Assembly: GCA_049423065.1 (NCBI GenBank)
Contig: JBMSQB010000008.1
Coordinates: 6,758-70,757 of the forward strand
DNA from: SYIM01 sp041182885
GTDB taxonomy: Bacteria > Pseudomonadota > Gammaproteobacteria > Burkholderiales > Burkholderiaceae_E
Direction: 5' to 3'
DNA: 64,000 nt
Shown here: in pieces, positions 41,077 through 49,748 of the stretch
Position numbering within the stretch: position 1 is the stretch's first letter
How the letters are laid out: each line of letters begins with the position of its first letter
Notes under the pieces: generated by a model
Told to the model about the DNA's origin: nothing
Seen by the model: only the letters and a program-made list of their open reading frames with translations
Database searches by the model: none
Made by a program: the position numbers and the translations under genes

Positions 41077-42660
41077 ATGCATGACCGGATTCTTATCCTC
41101 GACTTCGGGTCGCAGGTAACGCAGCTGATCGCGCGTCGCGTTCGCGAGGCGCATGTTTACTGCGAGATTCATCCCTGTGATGTTTCCGATGAATTCGTTC
41201 GTCGGTTTGCGCCGCGCGGGATCATCCTCTCAGGCAGTCACATGTCTGCGCACCATGAGTCCACCGACCGCGCTCCGCACGCCGTTTTTGAGCTTGGCGT
41301 TCCCGTACTGGGTATCTGCTACGGCATGCAGACCATGGCGCAGCAGCTCGGCGGCAGGGTTGAGAGCGGCCAGACCCGGGAGTTCGGATATGCCGAGGTG
41401 CGTGCTCGCGGCCATACGCGGTTGCTTGACGGTATCCAGGACTTCGCAACCGCCGAGGGGCACGGCATCCTGAAGGTGTGGATGAGTCACGGCGACAAGG
41501 TCACCGAGATGCCACCCGGGTTCAAGCTCATGGCCTCCACGCCAGGCTGCCCGATTGCCGGCATGGCCGATGAGACGCGCGGACTGTATGCCGTCCAGTT
41601 TCACCCGGAAGTCACGCACACGATCCAGGGCGCCGCAATACTGCAACGGTTCGTCCTCGATCTCTGCAAAGCCCGGCCCGACTGGGTCATGGGCGACTAC
41701 ATTGGCGAGGCGGTCGAGCGTATTCGTGCGGCAGTTGGCAATGAGGAAGTTATTCTCGGCTTGTCGGGCGGGGTCGACTCGAGCGTGGCAGCCGCCCTTA
41801 TCCACCGGGCCATAGGCGACCAGCTCACCTGCGTGTTCGTCGATAACGGATTACTTCGACTGGGCGAGGGGGATCAGGTGATGAGCACCTTCGCGCGGCA
41901 CATGGGATTACGGATCGTTCATGCCGATGCGTCGAAGCGCTTCATGAGCGAGTTGTCAGGCGTGACCGACCCCGAGACAAAGCGCCGCATCATCGGGCGT
42001 GAATTCGTTGAAGTGTTCCAGGCCGAGGCGGCCAAGCTTCCTCGCGCGCGATGGCTGGCGCAGGGAACCATCTATCCCGACGTGATCGAATCAGCGGGGG
42101 CCAAGACAAAAAAGGCCACCACGATCAAGTCGCATCACAATGTCGGCGGACTCCCGGACACGCTCCACCTGAAGCTCCTTGAACCTCTGCGCGAGCTGTT
42201 CAAGGATGAGGTTCGGGAGCTGGGTGTGGCCCTGGGTCTGCCCAGGGAGATGGTCTATCGTCATCCGTTTCCAGGGCCGGGGCTGGGGGTGCGAATTCTC
42301 GGCGAGGTTCGGGCCGAGTACGCAGACCTGCTTCGCAGAGCCGATGCGATCTTCATCGAGGAACTTCGCTCGACGGTCGATGCCAGCGACGGCCGTAATT
42401 GGTACGACAAGACGTCACAAGCCTTTGCAGTGTTTCTTCCGGTGAAGTCGGTCGGTGTGATGGGCGATGGCCGCACTTATGAGTATGTGGTTGCGCTGCG
42501 TGCTGTGCAAACCCAGGATTTCATGACGGCGCACTGGGCTCACCTGCCCCATGATTTGCTGGGGCGAGTATCCAATCGGATCATCAATGAGGTGCGCGGC
42601 ATCAACAGGGTGGTGTATGACATCAGCGGAAAGCCGCCGGCTACGATTGAGTGGGAATAG
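41077..42660 (+). CDS. guaA: GMP synthase (glutamine-hydrolysing)
   Basis: A 527-residue two-domain enzyme converting XMP to GMP with ATP and glutamine. Seen: class I amidotransferase domain with catalytic Cys in GICYGMQTMAQ and His/Glu in FHPEVTHT, PP-loop ATP domain GLSGGVDSSVAAA, and C-terminal dimerisation domain ending KPPATIEWE. It follows guaB by two bases. The sequence downstream changes abruptly to AT-rich DNA within about 20 bases of its stop. Confidence 0.98.
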   Translation: MHDRILILDFGSQVTQLIARRVREAHVYCEIHPCDVSDEFVRRFAPRGIILSGSHMSAHHESTDRAPHAVFELGVPVLGICYGMQTMAQQLGGRVESGQTREFGYAEVRARGHTRLLDGIQDFATAEGHGILKVWMSHGDKVTEMPPGFKLMASTPGCPIAGMADETRGLYAVQFHPEVTHTIQGAAILQRFVLDLCKARPDWVMGDYIGEAVERIRAAVGNEEVILGLSGGVDSSVAAALIHRAIGDQLTCVFVDNGLLRLGEGDQVMSTFARHMGLRIVHADASKRFMSELSGVTDPETKRRIIGREFVEVFQAEAAKLPRARWLAQGTIYPDVIESAGAKTKKATTIKSHHNVGGLPDTLHLKLLEPLRELFKDEVRELGVALGLPREMVYRHPFPGPGLGVRILGEVRAEYADLLRRADAIFIEELRSTVDASDGRNWYDKTSQAFAVFLPVKSVGVMGDGRTYEYVVALRAVQTQDFMTAHWAHLPHDLLGRVSNRIINEVRGINRVVYDISGKPPATIEWE

Positions 42661-42684
42661 GAAGTTTATTGTAGGGGCAGGGCT

Positions 42685-43323
42685 TTAATCGCTGATTTTT
42701 TGAACGTATAACTGACAAAGAGGTGCGCTGATCAACTGGATTTTTCGGCAATAAATATTGGTGAATGCATCAATGGCTGGTTTGGGGCAGCGAATTGGAT
42801 CAGTCCCGTATGGGAGATGCTCTTGCCATAAATAGTCATCAAAGGCTATTACACCATTGTTTTTCAACAATCTGAAGCTTAGAAGTGCGTCACACAATAC
42901 ATCAGGCGCCTGATGCGAACCATCAACATATATAAAGTCAAAATATCCTTGCTTGCCTTCTGCAATCAATTTCGATAAGGAAAAATCACTGAATCCTTTG
43001 TGAAGAACAAGCCGGACAGGGTTTTCAACCTTGCTGACAGCTATTTTTGTGTTGTGGTGAAATCTTTTCTCAACGTCGGACATGTTTATTTCGGCGACGC
43101 CTCCTTTCTTATGCTCTACTCCGCCTTCCCATGTATCAACACAATGAACCTCTATTTCTTTTGTCGCGGCAAGTTTTTCAATAAGATAGCAAGTGCTTGC
43201 GCCTTCGTAAGAGCCAATCTCCAGTATTCGAGTTGGATTAATTTGAGGAATGAGCGAGTCCCATACGCTTTTCGCGGTTATGCCAAACCAGTTGTTGGTG
43301 TATTCATATGTTTGGCTGTTCAT
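42685..43323 (-). CDS. Class I SAM-dependent methyltransferase, AT-rich (probably acquired)
   Basis: A 212-residue methyltransferase of the Methyltransf_24-like group. Seen: SAM-binding motif LEIGSYEGAS (34-43), acidic HCVDTWEGG at the end of strand 2, the FDFIYVDGSH block, and GVIAFDDYLW. Such proteins often modify sugars or cephalosporin/macrolide-like small molecules, or are found in surface-polysaccharide clusters; the substrate here is unknown. Two sampled 60-base lines contain 26 and 23 G/C (about 43 and 38%) against 36 (60%) in a sampled guaA line, and codon use is AT-rich. It converges on guaA with 24 bases between, and no integrase or repeat is visible. A small frame overlaps its ATG. 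Confidence 0.85.
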   Translation of the reverse strand: MNSQTYEYTNNWFGITAKSVWDSLIPQINPTRILEIGSYEGASTCYLIEKLAATKEIEVHCVDTWEGGVEHKKGGVAEINMSDVEKRFHHNTKIAVSKVENPVRLVLHKGFSDFSLSKLIAEGKQGYFDFIYVDGSHQAPDVLCDALLSFRLLKNNGVIAFDDYLWQEHLPYGTDPIRCPKPAIDAFTNIYCRKIQLISAPLCQLYVQKISD

Positions 43324-43439
43324 CGCTTTACTCGTTGTCGAAATTGATCTTGACGGTACCCGGGATCGATCTCATCCTGGGTGAGCACGGGTTCGCTGGG
43401 GTAAAGGTTTGTTTCCTGCCCGGCAACGCCGGCGCCCAC
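43320..43439 (-). CDS. Possible 39-residue leader ORF coupled to the methyltransferase
   Basis: From a GTG at 43439 the minus strand is open for 39 codons and ends in a TGA that overlaps the methyltransferase ATG (ATGA). The peptide is hydrophilic (QETNLYPSEP, TQDEIDPGYRQDQFRQ) and does not look like a random antisense frame. It could be a real small gene, a leader, or the remnant tail of a deleted gene. No homologue is recognised and no strong ribosome-binding site is seen. The rest of the gap 43324-43465 holds only a possible TATACT -10 box (43440-43445) and a GGGGA site (43455-43459) for the next gene. Confidence 0.25.
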   Translation of the reverse strand: MGAGVAGQETNLYPSEPVLTQDEIDPGYRQDQFRQRVKR

Positions 43440-43465
43440 TATACTGACCGAAAAAGGGGAACAGG

Positions 43466-44440
43466 ATGATGCGTCGTATTGTCGAATTCGTCTTCGCGGT
43501 GGCTTGCTCGTGCGCCATTCCTTTATCAGGCGCCTGGGCGCAGACCTTTCCGTCTGGGCCGATTCGAGTGGTGGTGCCGTTCGCACCCGGAGGTGCCATC
43601 GACATTCTCACCCGGGTCACCAGCGAGCGTGTGGCGGTTGCGCTGGGGCAAGCTATCACGGTCGAAAATCGCACCGGTGCCGGGGGTAACGTCGGCGCAG
43701 CAATGGTCGCAAGAGCCGACCCGGACGGGCTCACGCTGCTCGGAATCATCGATTCAGTGCTCACCATCAATCCTCATGTGATCGCTGATACGCCATTCAA
43801 CGCCATCGAGGGGTTTTCGCCGGTCGCCAAGCTGGTGGATGTGCCACTTTATCTGGCCGCGCACCGGAGCTTCCCCGCCACCACGCTACCTGATGCGATT
43901 GCGTTGGCGCGCGCCAACCCGGACAAATTCGCCATTGGCTCCTCCGGGCAGGGATCGCCTCATCACATCGCCATTGAACTGCTCAACCGCAGTGCCAACG
44001 TTCGCTTTGGACATGTGCCGTATCGCGGCGCGGCGCAGTCGGTTGCCGACCTTGGGGGCGGCCACATACCGCTCGCAGTCGGTGCCTTCACCGCGCTACG
44101 CCCGTTTGTCGAATCCGGCGCGGTGACGCTGCTTGCCACCACGGGCCCCAAACGCACGCCTTCACGCCCCGAAGTGCCAGCGGTGTCTGAAACACTGCCG
44201 GGCTATGCGGTGACCTCGTGGCTCGGACTTCTCGCTCCGGCAAAGACGCCTCCGGCGATCAGAACGCGGCTTGCCGCCGAGTATGAAAAAGCACTCAAAA
44301 TTCCCGAGGTGATTGAACGGCTTCGTCAAGCGGGAATGGATATCAACTTTGTCGCCCTCGATGACTTCGGGGCGCTGCTCAAGTCCGACTATGATCGAAT
44401 GGGAGCAGTCGTTCGGTCCGCGTCCATCAAGGCCAACTGA
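43466..44440 (+). CDS. Tripartite tricarboxylate (Bug-type) substrate-binding protein
   Basis: A 324-residue periplasmic solute-binding protein of the Bug/TctC family. A signal peptide (about 1-25, cut after GAWA) precedes the typical FPSGPIRVVVPFAPGGAIDILTR motif; later GSSGQGSPHH and VPYRGAAQSVADLGGGH match the carboxylate-binding loops. These bind di- and tricarboxylates or amino acids for a TctAB transporter, but no transporter gene is in the window, as is common for the many orphan Bug proteins of Burkholderiales. ATG 43466 or 43469. The quinone oxidoreductase gene follows after 13 bases. Confidence 0.92.
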   Translation: MMRRIVEFVFAVACSCAIPLSGAWAQTFPSGPIRVVVPFAPGGAIDILTRVTSERVAVALGQAITVENRTGAGGNVGAAMVARADPDGLTLLGIIDSVLTINPHVIADTPFNAIEGFSPVAKLVDVPLYLAAHRSFPATTLPDAIALARANPDKFAIGSSGQGSPHHIAIELLNRSANVRFGHVPYRGAAQSVADLGGGHIPLAVGAFTALRPFVESGAVTLLATTGPKRTPSRPEVPAVSETLPGYAVTSWLGLLAPAKTPPAIRTRLAAEYEKALKIPEVIERLRQAGMDINFVALDDFGALLKSDYDRMGAVVRSASIKAN

Positions 44441-44453
44441 GACGACCCTTACC

Positions 44454-45464
44454 ATGAGCACTCATTCGCTCACCATGACAGCAGCTGTCGTCGTCGAATC
44501 TGGTGACAGGAAGCAAATCGAACTGCAAACCGTATCGCGACCAGCGGCAGGTCCGGAGGAGGTCGTGGTTCGCGTTCGCGCGGCGGGCCTCAACCGCGCA
44601 GACCTCGCGCTCAACGTGGGGCACTTCAAGAACTCCGGCTCGGCCCTCGGCGCGGCGATCCCCGGCGTGGAGTTTGCGGGCGAGGTGGTTGAATCGGGGT
44701 CAGGCGTTTCCGGGTTTGCGTCTGGCGATCGGGTCATGGCAATGGGTCAGGGCGCGTTTGCCGAGTTCTCAAAGATCCATCACCGCCTGCTGATCAGGAT
44801 TCCTGACGGGCTTGACTTCACCCAGGCTGCAACCGCACCCGTCACACTGATGACGGCGCATGACGCGCTGGTGACGCGCGCGGGCTTATGCGCAGGGGAA
44901 ACCGTTCTGATTCAGGCAGTAACCTCTGGCGTTGGCATTGTCGCCTGCCAGATCGCAAGAATGCGAGGTGCCCGCCTCGTGATCGGAACCTCCGGATCGG
45001 CTCAAAAAGTTGCGCAACTGCAGGCTCTCGGCATGGGTCCCGATATCGTCATCAATCCGCGTTCCGAGAACACGGTTGATCGGGTCATGCAGGTCACGGA
45101 CGGGCTTGGGGCTGATGTCGTCATCGACATGCTGGGTGGCTCATGCTTGAACGACAATCTTCATGCAGCAGCGCTTCGAGGTCGCATCGTGATGGTCGGT
45201 CGCATGGGCGGTGCTCGCGGCGAACTCGATCTCGATCGCGTGGCACTGCGTCGACTGACGCTGATTGGCGTCACCTTTCGCACGCGATCCATCGATGAAA
45301 TCGCTGAAGTCGCCCGTTCCATGGCGCTCGAACTGTCTCCAGCGCTCGCCTCAGGGGAAATCAGCTGGCCTGTGGATCGAATCTTCCCGCTCGCGGATGT
45401 TGCGAGTGCGTATGCGCACATGCGATCGAACGCTCACGCAGGCAAGATTGCAATACGCTTGTAA
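44454..45464 (+). CDS. Zinc-independent medium-chain quinone oxidoreductase
   Basis: A 336-residue NAD(P)H quinone oxidoreductase-type member of the medium-chain dehydrogenase family. Seen: GroES-like N-terminal domain with VRVRAAGLNRADLALN and GVEFAGEVVESGSGVSGFASGDRVM, and the Rossmann domain with AVTSGVGIVACQIARM and DVVIDMLGGSCLNDN. Structural-zinc cysteines are missing, typical of the QOR/PIG3 type. The substrate is unknown. ATG at 44454 is 13 bases after the Bug gene and an earlier ATG inside that gene is rejected. The pair may be one transcript. It converges on the phosphatase gene with 26 bases between. Confidence 0.9.
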   Translation: MSTHSLTMTAAVVVESGDRKQIELQTVSRPAAGPEEVVVRVRAAGLNRADLALNVGHFKNSGSALGAAIPGVEFAGEVVESGSGVSGFASGDRVMAMGQGAFAEFSKIHHRLLIRIPDGLDFTQAATAPVTLMTAHDALVTRAGLCAGETVLIQAVTSGVGIVACQIARMRGARLVIGTSGSAQKVAQLQALGMGPDIVINPRSENTVDRVMQVTDGLGADVVIDMLGGSCLNDNLHAAALRGRIVMVGRMGGARGELDLDRVALRRLTLIGVTFRTRSIDEIAEVARSMALELSPALASGEISWPVDRIFPLADVASAYAHMRSNAHAGKIAIRL

Positions 45465-45490
45465 CGCCGCGGCTAGCCTAGCCCGCCGGG

Positions 45491-47593
45491 TCATGCCGGC
45501 TCGGGACAATAGCGAATCACCATCAGGGTGATGTCGTCATATTGCGGCGTGCCGCCAGCGAATTCGTCAACCGACGATATCACCCGATCAACGAGGTTCT
45601 GTACGGGCGAAATGGGTGCTTCCCGGCAGACAGTCTCCAGCCGGTCGAGGCCGTACATCTGCTGTTGCGGGTCATGCGCCTCGGTGATGCCGTCGGTGTA
45701 GAGCACCAGCGCGTCACCTGGCAGCATTGTCAGGTGTGCCTCTTCATACACGGCGTCTTCGATAACACCCAGCACAAGCCCGGTGGCCTCGCCAAGCTGC
45801 TCCACGGTGCCAGAGGCTCGCCGCAGGAGGGGCGGGTTGTGTCCCGCGCTGCTGTAGGTGAGCTGGCCTGTCTCCAGGTCCAACAGTCCGATGAAAAGCG
45901 TTGTAAACGAGAGGGCGTCGTTCGAGCGCGCAAGCGCCACATTGGCTGCGGCGAGCCCGGCTGCCAGTCCACCAAAGGTCTCGCTAGCCGCGGTGACCAG
46001 CGTCTTGCTCGTCAAGACAAACATTGCTGCGGGAATCCCTTTGCCGGAAGAATCGCAGACCAGAAACATGAGCCGTCTGCCGGAATCGAACAGCTGGAAG
46101 TCGTAGCTGTCGCCCCCAACCTCCTTGGCTGGGCGGGTGAGGGCTTCGAGCTCGACCCGGTCACGAACCGGAGCCAGCCTGCTCTGGTTGGGCAGCATGC
46201 TCAGTTGCAGCGAGCGGGCGATCGCGACCTCCTCTCGCAGTCGGAAGAGATCGGATCGCTCGGCCAAAGCCTGTCTGACGGTGTCAAGGTCTGCAGTGCG
46301 CTCTGCGAGCAGCGCTGTCAACCGGCCCTGTTGTGCCTTCACCCGGTCGCTCATGAACTGAAAAGCGCGGGCGAGTGGTGTATCGGTCGGTGCATTCGCT
46401 GGTCCCGCTGGCGAGGCCTCGGCAACCGCCACAGTCGACAGCATGTTCAGCACCGCGACGCGCTCGGTGTCGTCGAGCATTTCCGCCAGCCGCCGCAGCT
46501 CGTCCTCAATCATCAGCCTCTCACGACTGTGCGTTGCCGTGGTTGCGAAGGCGAGTCGGTCACGTTCGACCGCTGCTTCGCGCAGCAATTCAACCGCCTT
46601 ATTGATTCGACCGAGTTCATCCGGGCGTGAGGTGCCGACCGCCGGCGCATGCAGGTCGTGTCGGGACAGTGAGCGCGTGAGTCGCTCCACGTCAGCCAGC
46701 GGTGCGAGCTCGCGTCGAAGCACGGCGAGCACAAGCCCTGCGAAGAGTGCAAATCCGACAAACACGACAAGCGTGACCGCATAGTCGAGCAGATTCTCCG
46801 AGGCGAGCTGCCCGCTGTCGGCCCGCACCAGAAGAAGATTTCCCAAGCGCCGCCCTGTCAGGTCATCCAGCGGCGTACGGGCAACTTCATACAGCGAGCC
46901 TTCGAACGATACGGTTTGATAGCGGGGGCCTTGAAGGGCGGTACCGATCAGCCCGTTCAGCGCATCTGGGGGGCGTCCGATGAGGCTGCGACCGTCAAAA
47001 TCAACCACCAGCACCTGCCCGGAATACATCGATTCGATCCGTCGTGCGAGCAAACGAAAATCGACACTGGCAAGCAGGACTGAGTCGGGCGCCAGGGTAA
47101 CCCCCGCGGCCAGACGAAGCCTGTGCTCGTTGAGCGCCGCGCCCTCGCTCGCGAGCAGCCCGGCGCCCGATCCGAGCTTGTGAACAAAGGGGACCGCGGT
47201 GGCAACACTGATGGCGCTACCCGAGGCTGGCCGGTCCTCGATGGACCGCAGTATCTGTCCGGTGGGCGTGTAGAGTGCAATATGCAGGGCGGCATCCGGA
47301 TGCTGCATCCGGCCCGCCAAGGCGATATTGTCTGGCGAAAAACCGTCAGAGGTGGAGACCGACTGACGCTGGATGCTCCGGAGGACTGTCAGGAGTTCCT
47401 CGCCATGTGACTTGACGATCTCTGCAGCGTTTGCAGCGAAGGTCTGAGCCACATAGCTGCTCAAGCGCTCCACGCGTGTCGTGCTGTGCGCGGCCAAGAG
47501 CAACGTCCAGATTGCACCACCCGTGAGCGCTGCAAGCACGACCGTCAGCAGAAGTCGACGGGTAAGCGAGCCGGTGATCATTTCAATCATCAT
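45491..47593 (-). CDS. Membrane sensor with HAMP and SpoIIE-type PP2C phosphatase (BtrU-like)
   Basis: About 700 residues. Order: membrane helix near the N-terminus, extracytoplasmic sensor domain of about 200 residues, second membrane helix, HAMP, a coiled linker, then a SpoIIE/PP2C phosphatase. Seen in the phosphatase: KEVGGDSYDF, VCDSSGKGIPAAMF, TYSSAGHNPPLL, LVLYTDGITEA and YDDITLMVI; the metal-binding Asp residues are present, so it should be active. In the Bordetella Btr system the matching BtrU dephosphorylates the STAS protein BtrV to free the T3SS sigma factor. The start is uncertain: tandem ATGs at 47593/47590, or a TTG at 47665 (724 residues) that overlaps the upstream stop by 11 bases. 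Last gene of the regulatory operon. Confidence 0.88.
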   Translation of the reverse strand: MMIEMITGSLTRRLLLTVVLAALTGGAIWTLLLAAHSTTRVERLSSYVAQTFAANAAEIVKSHGEELLTVLRSIQRQSVSTSDGFSPDNIALAGRMQHPDAALHIALYTPTGQILRSIEDRPASGSAISVATAVPFVHKLGSGAGLLASEGAALNEHRLRLAAGVTLAPDSVLLASVDFRLLARRIESMYSGQVLVVDFDGRSLIGRPPDALNGLIGTALQGPRYQTVSFEGSLYEVARTPLDDLTGRRLGNLLLVRADSGQLASENLLDYAVTLVVFVGFALFAGLVLAVLRRELAPLADVERLTRSLSRHDLHAPAVGTSRPDELGRINKAVELLREAAVERDRLAFATTATHSRERLMIEDELRRLAEMLDDTERVAVLNMLSTVAVAEASPAGPANAPTDTPLARAFQFMSDRVKAQQGRLTALLAERTADLDTVRQALAERSDLFRLREEVAIARSLQLSMLPNQSRLAPVRDRVELEALTRPAKEVGGDSYDFQLFDSGRRLMFLVCDSSGKGIPAAMFVLTSKTLVTAASETFGGLAAGLAAANVALARSNDALSFTTLFIGLLDLETGQLTYSSAGHNPPLLRRASGTVEQLGEATGLVLGVIEDAVYEEAHLTMLPGDALVLYTDGITEAHDPQQQMYGLDRLETVCREAPISPVQNLVDRVISSVDEFAGGTPQYDDITLMVIRYCPEPA

Positions 47594-47654
47594 TTCAATC
47601 GGGTGTCGAAGACGGTCCCGCGGGCGTGCGCGAAGCCTGGCAGCCTCGCGCCGG

Positions 47655-49748
47655 TCACCGTACAACCCCTGGCCGCATTCGCAAGCGCGAAGCGATCACT
47701 GCGAAGGCGGATACAAGGATTGCAGCGACCGCCGGAAAGTGGTTCGATGTGGTAACCGCCGTCATCCCTGCCAATGCGGAAACGATCAGGCTCAGCGCGA
47801 CGCTGCGTATCAGGAACTGCGGACGGGGATACCGCGGAATCGTGTCCCCCTGGCGCATCGGATCTGCGTTGCCACGCGAAGGAACCGTTAGCGCCGTTCG
47901 TGCCACGCAGCATCCAGCGATGACGGCAATAGCGGGGCTCAACATGATGCAGACCAGGCTTGCGTCTTCCGATTGGATCACGTAGTAAAAAACAAGGCTG
48001 GGCGCCGCACAGATTGCTCCCGATGCGAGCGCTACGCCAATCGCCCTGGCACCCAGTGAAAACGGCAGACTGATGCCCGCTGCGAGGCCAACGAGGAACA
48101 TTGAAAGACTCAGGTAGCGCCCGGAGTCATCGAGCTCGATCATCAGGATCGCAACAAAGTAAACAAGTGCAATCGCCAACACGGAAACGGCTATTGACCA
48201 CTGAATGAGGTGGGGCGACGACGCCCGGGGCATTTCCTGCGGCGCGGCGAAGGAAGGGGATTCCGGGTCGGGAAGGAGTGCCTGCAGTCCTGTGGCGGCA
48301 ATGACAAGCGTGAGGACCGACGCGACGGTAATCATCTCGACAGACGAGTGAGTCATCAGCACATACACGATGGCAGGCGAGCCAGCCGCGAACAGGGTAA
48401 TGAACACTGCACGAGTCAGGGCGATTCGCTGGTCCAGGGCTGCGGTTGCGCCTGTTGATGCAGCCTGGACCATCCACAGATTGAGCGCGACAGCGATGCT
48501 GAAGCCGCTTGCAACACGTGGCAACAACACTCCCGCAATACTGGTGATGAAACTGGCGCACAGGAAATGCGCAGCGGCGCAGGCGAGACTCAGTGCCGCG
48601 AATTTGATCAGGTACTCACGACGGCCCGGTATCCGGATCGACACCTTGCTTCCCAGCCAAAGGCCCAACCCGGTGCATGCCAGCAGTGAGGCCATACGCC
48701 AGGAGAACGGCACGGCCAACCAGGTTGCTGCTTCGCTCAGTGCACACATCAGCTCGAAAAGCACTGCAAATTCGATGAGGACAAGGAGTGCGGTCGGGGC
48801 GAAGTTAACGCTGGGTGAGGCCGATGCAGTGGCGGAGCGCTGCGGGGCGAAACGGTACCCACGCTCGAGGCTCGCGGTGACGCCCGCCGCTTCGGCAGAT
48901 TTTTCCGCTGTGTGGTGTTCCAGATGCCGACGCCGCCAGGTGATGGTGTCCCAGAGCCGAGCGGCACGGTCAAGCGCCGAGTTGTGACGCGCCGCATAGC
49001 GCTGGAGTTCCAGGCTTCCGCCGATGTCAACGCGGCTGATCCAGTCTCCGCGACGCGCACCGTTCTGAATACGCCGGATCTTCAGAAGCGGGCCGAATAC
49101 CAGCCGCGACAGCAACTGGTCCAGTGTCAGCCAGATCAGCAGCGCGAGTAGCGCCGTACCACTCAAGGCAAACAGCAGCACCCGGGTGGTTTGAGCCTGA
49201 TCGCCACTCGAAAAAGCGAGAATCAGCAAGGGGCCCTCGCGCCCCGGACCCTCAAGAATCCTTCCCGCGGTGATGGTTCGTCCCGACGCCGAGACGGTCG
49301 CAATGTCATCGCCTCTGGGCGGAAACTGGTCTGAAGGCAACGCCCGCAAGGCCTCAATCTGCCGAACAGAGTCCCCCGGTTCGATGCCTGCTGCGGCGAT
49401 CAGTTCGCCACCACTGCTTGCCACGGTGATCGATGCGAGCTGACGGTAGGTCTTGAGCACCGCGCCGAGCTCTGCCGGGCCGGCAACGACGAGCCCATCG
49501 GATCGCTGGCTGCCAGAAGGGTTCTGACCGGGCGAAATGAGACTCGCAGCGAGATTTTCTGTGATGACCGTGGCCTGTCGATGGTAAGTGCGCTCGCGAT
49601 CCGCCTTCAGGCGAGATTCAGGAGCCATGGCGATCACCGCAAGCAGGGCCATGACCAGCGCCGCCATGGCGGCGGCGTAACAGGCAACAATCAACCGTAT
49701 CCGGATTCGTTCGGCCCGCAGTACCGGGCGCGCGGCGGGCTTTGTCAT
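47655..49748 (-). CDS. HAMP-like sensor fused to an about 12-helix MFS-like membrane domain (BtrX-like position)
   Basis: A 697-residue inner-membrane protein. Membrane helix (about 18-40), extracytoplasmic domain (about 42-180), second helix (about 187-207), then a HAMP-like cytoplasmic stretch (FGPLLKIRRIQNGARRGDWISRV, about 215-237) and a coiled segment ending near residue 270. From about 315 to 690 there are roughly twelve hydrophobic segments arranged as two sets of six, resembling a transporter of the major facilitator type. No transport signature that I recognise is present. In Bordetella a membrane gene named btrX lies between btrU and btrW; this gene has the same place. It overlaps both neighbours (4 bases upstream, about 11 downstream if the TTG start of the phosphatase is used). 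The role is unproved. Confidence 0.75.
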   Translation of the reverse strand: MTKPAARPVLRAERIRIRLIVACYAAAMAALVMALLAVIAMAPESRLKADRERTYHRQATVITENLAASLISPGQNPSGSQRSDGLVVAGPAELGAVLKTYRQLASITVASSGGELIAAAGIEPGDSVRQIEALRALPSDQFPPRGDDIATVSASGRTITAGRILEGPGREGPLLILAFSSGDQAQTTRVLLFALSGTALLALLIWLTLDQLLSRLVFGPLLKIRRIQNGARRGDWISRVDIGGSLELQRYAARHNSALDRAARLWDTITWRRRHLEHHTAEKSAEAAGVTASLERGYRFAPQRSATASASPSVNFAPTALLVLIEFAVLFELMCALSEAATWLAVPFSWRMASLLACTGLGLWLGSKVSIRIPGRREYLIKFAALSLACAAAHFLCASFITSIAGVLLPRVASGFSIAVALNLWMVQAASTGATAALDQRIALTRAVFITLFAAGSPAIVYVLMTHSSVEMITVASVLTLVIAATGLQALLPDPESPSFAAPQEMPRASSPHLIQWSIAVSVLAIALVYFVAILMIELDDSGRYLSLSMFLVGLAAGISLPFSLGARAIGVALASGAICAAPSLVFYYVIQSEDASLVCIMLSPAIAVIAGCCVARTALTVPSRGNADPMRQGDTIPRYPRPQFLIRSVALSLIVSALAGMTAVTTSNHFPAVAAILVSAFAVIASRLRMRPGVVR

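Noticed and set aside
45471..45483. Hairpin GGCTA-GCC-TAGCC between the quinone oxidoreductase and the phosphatase gene
   Set aside because: The stem is only 5 bp, flanking bases do not extend it and there is no T-run, so I do not call a terminator.
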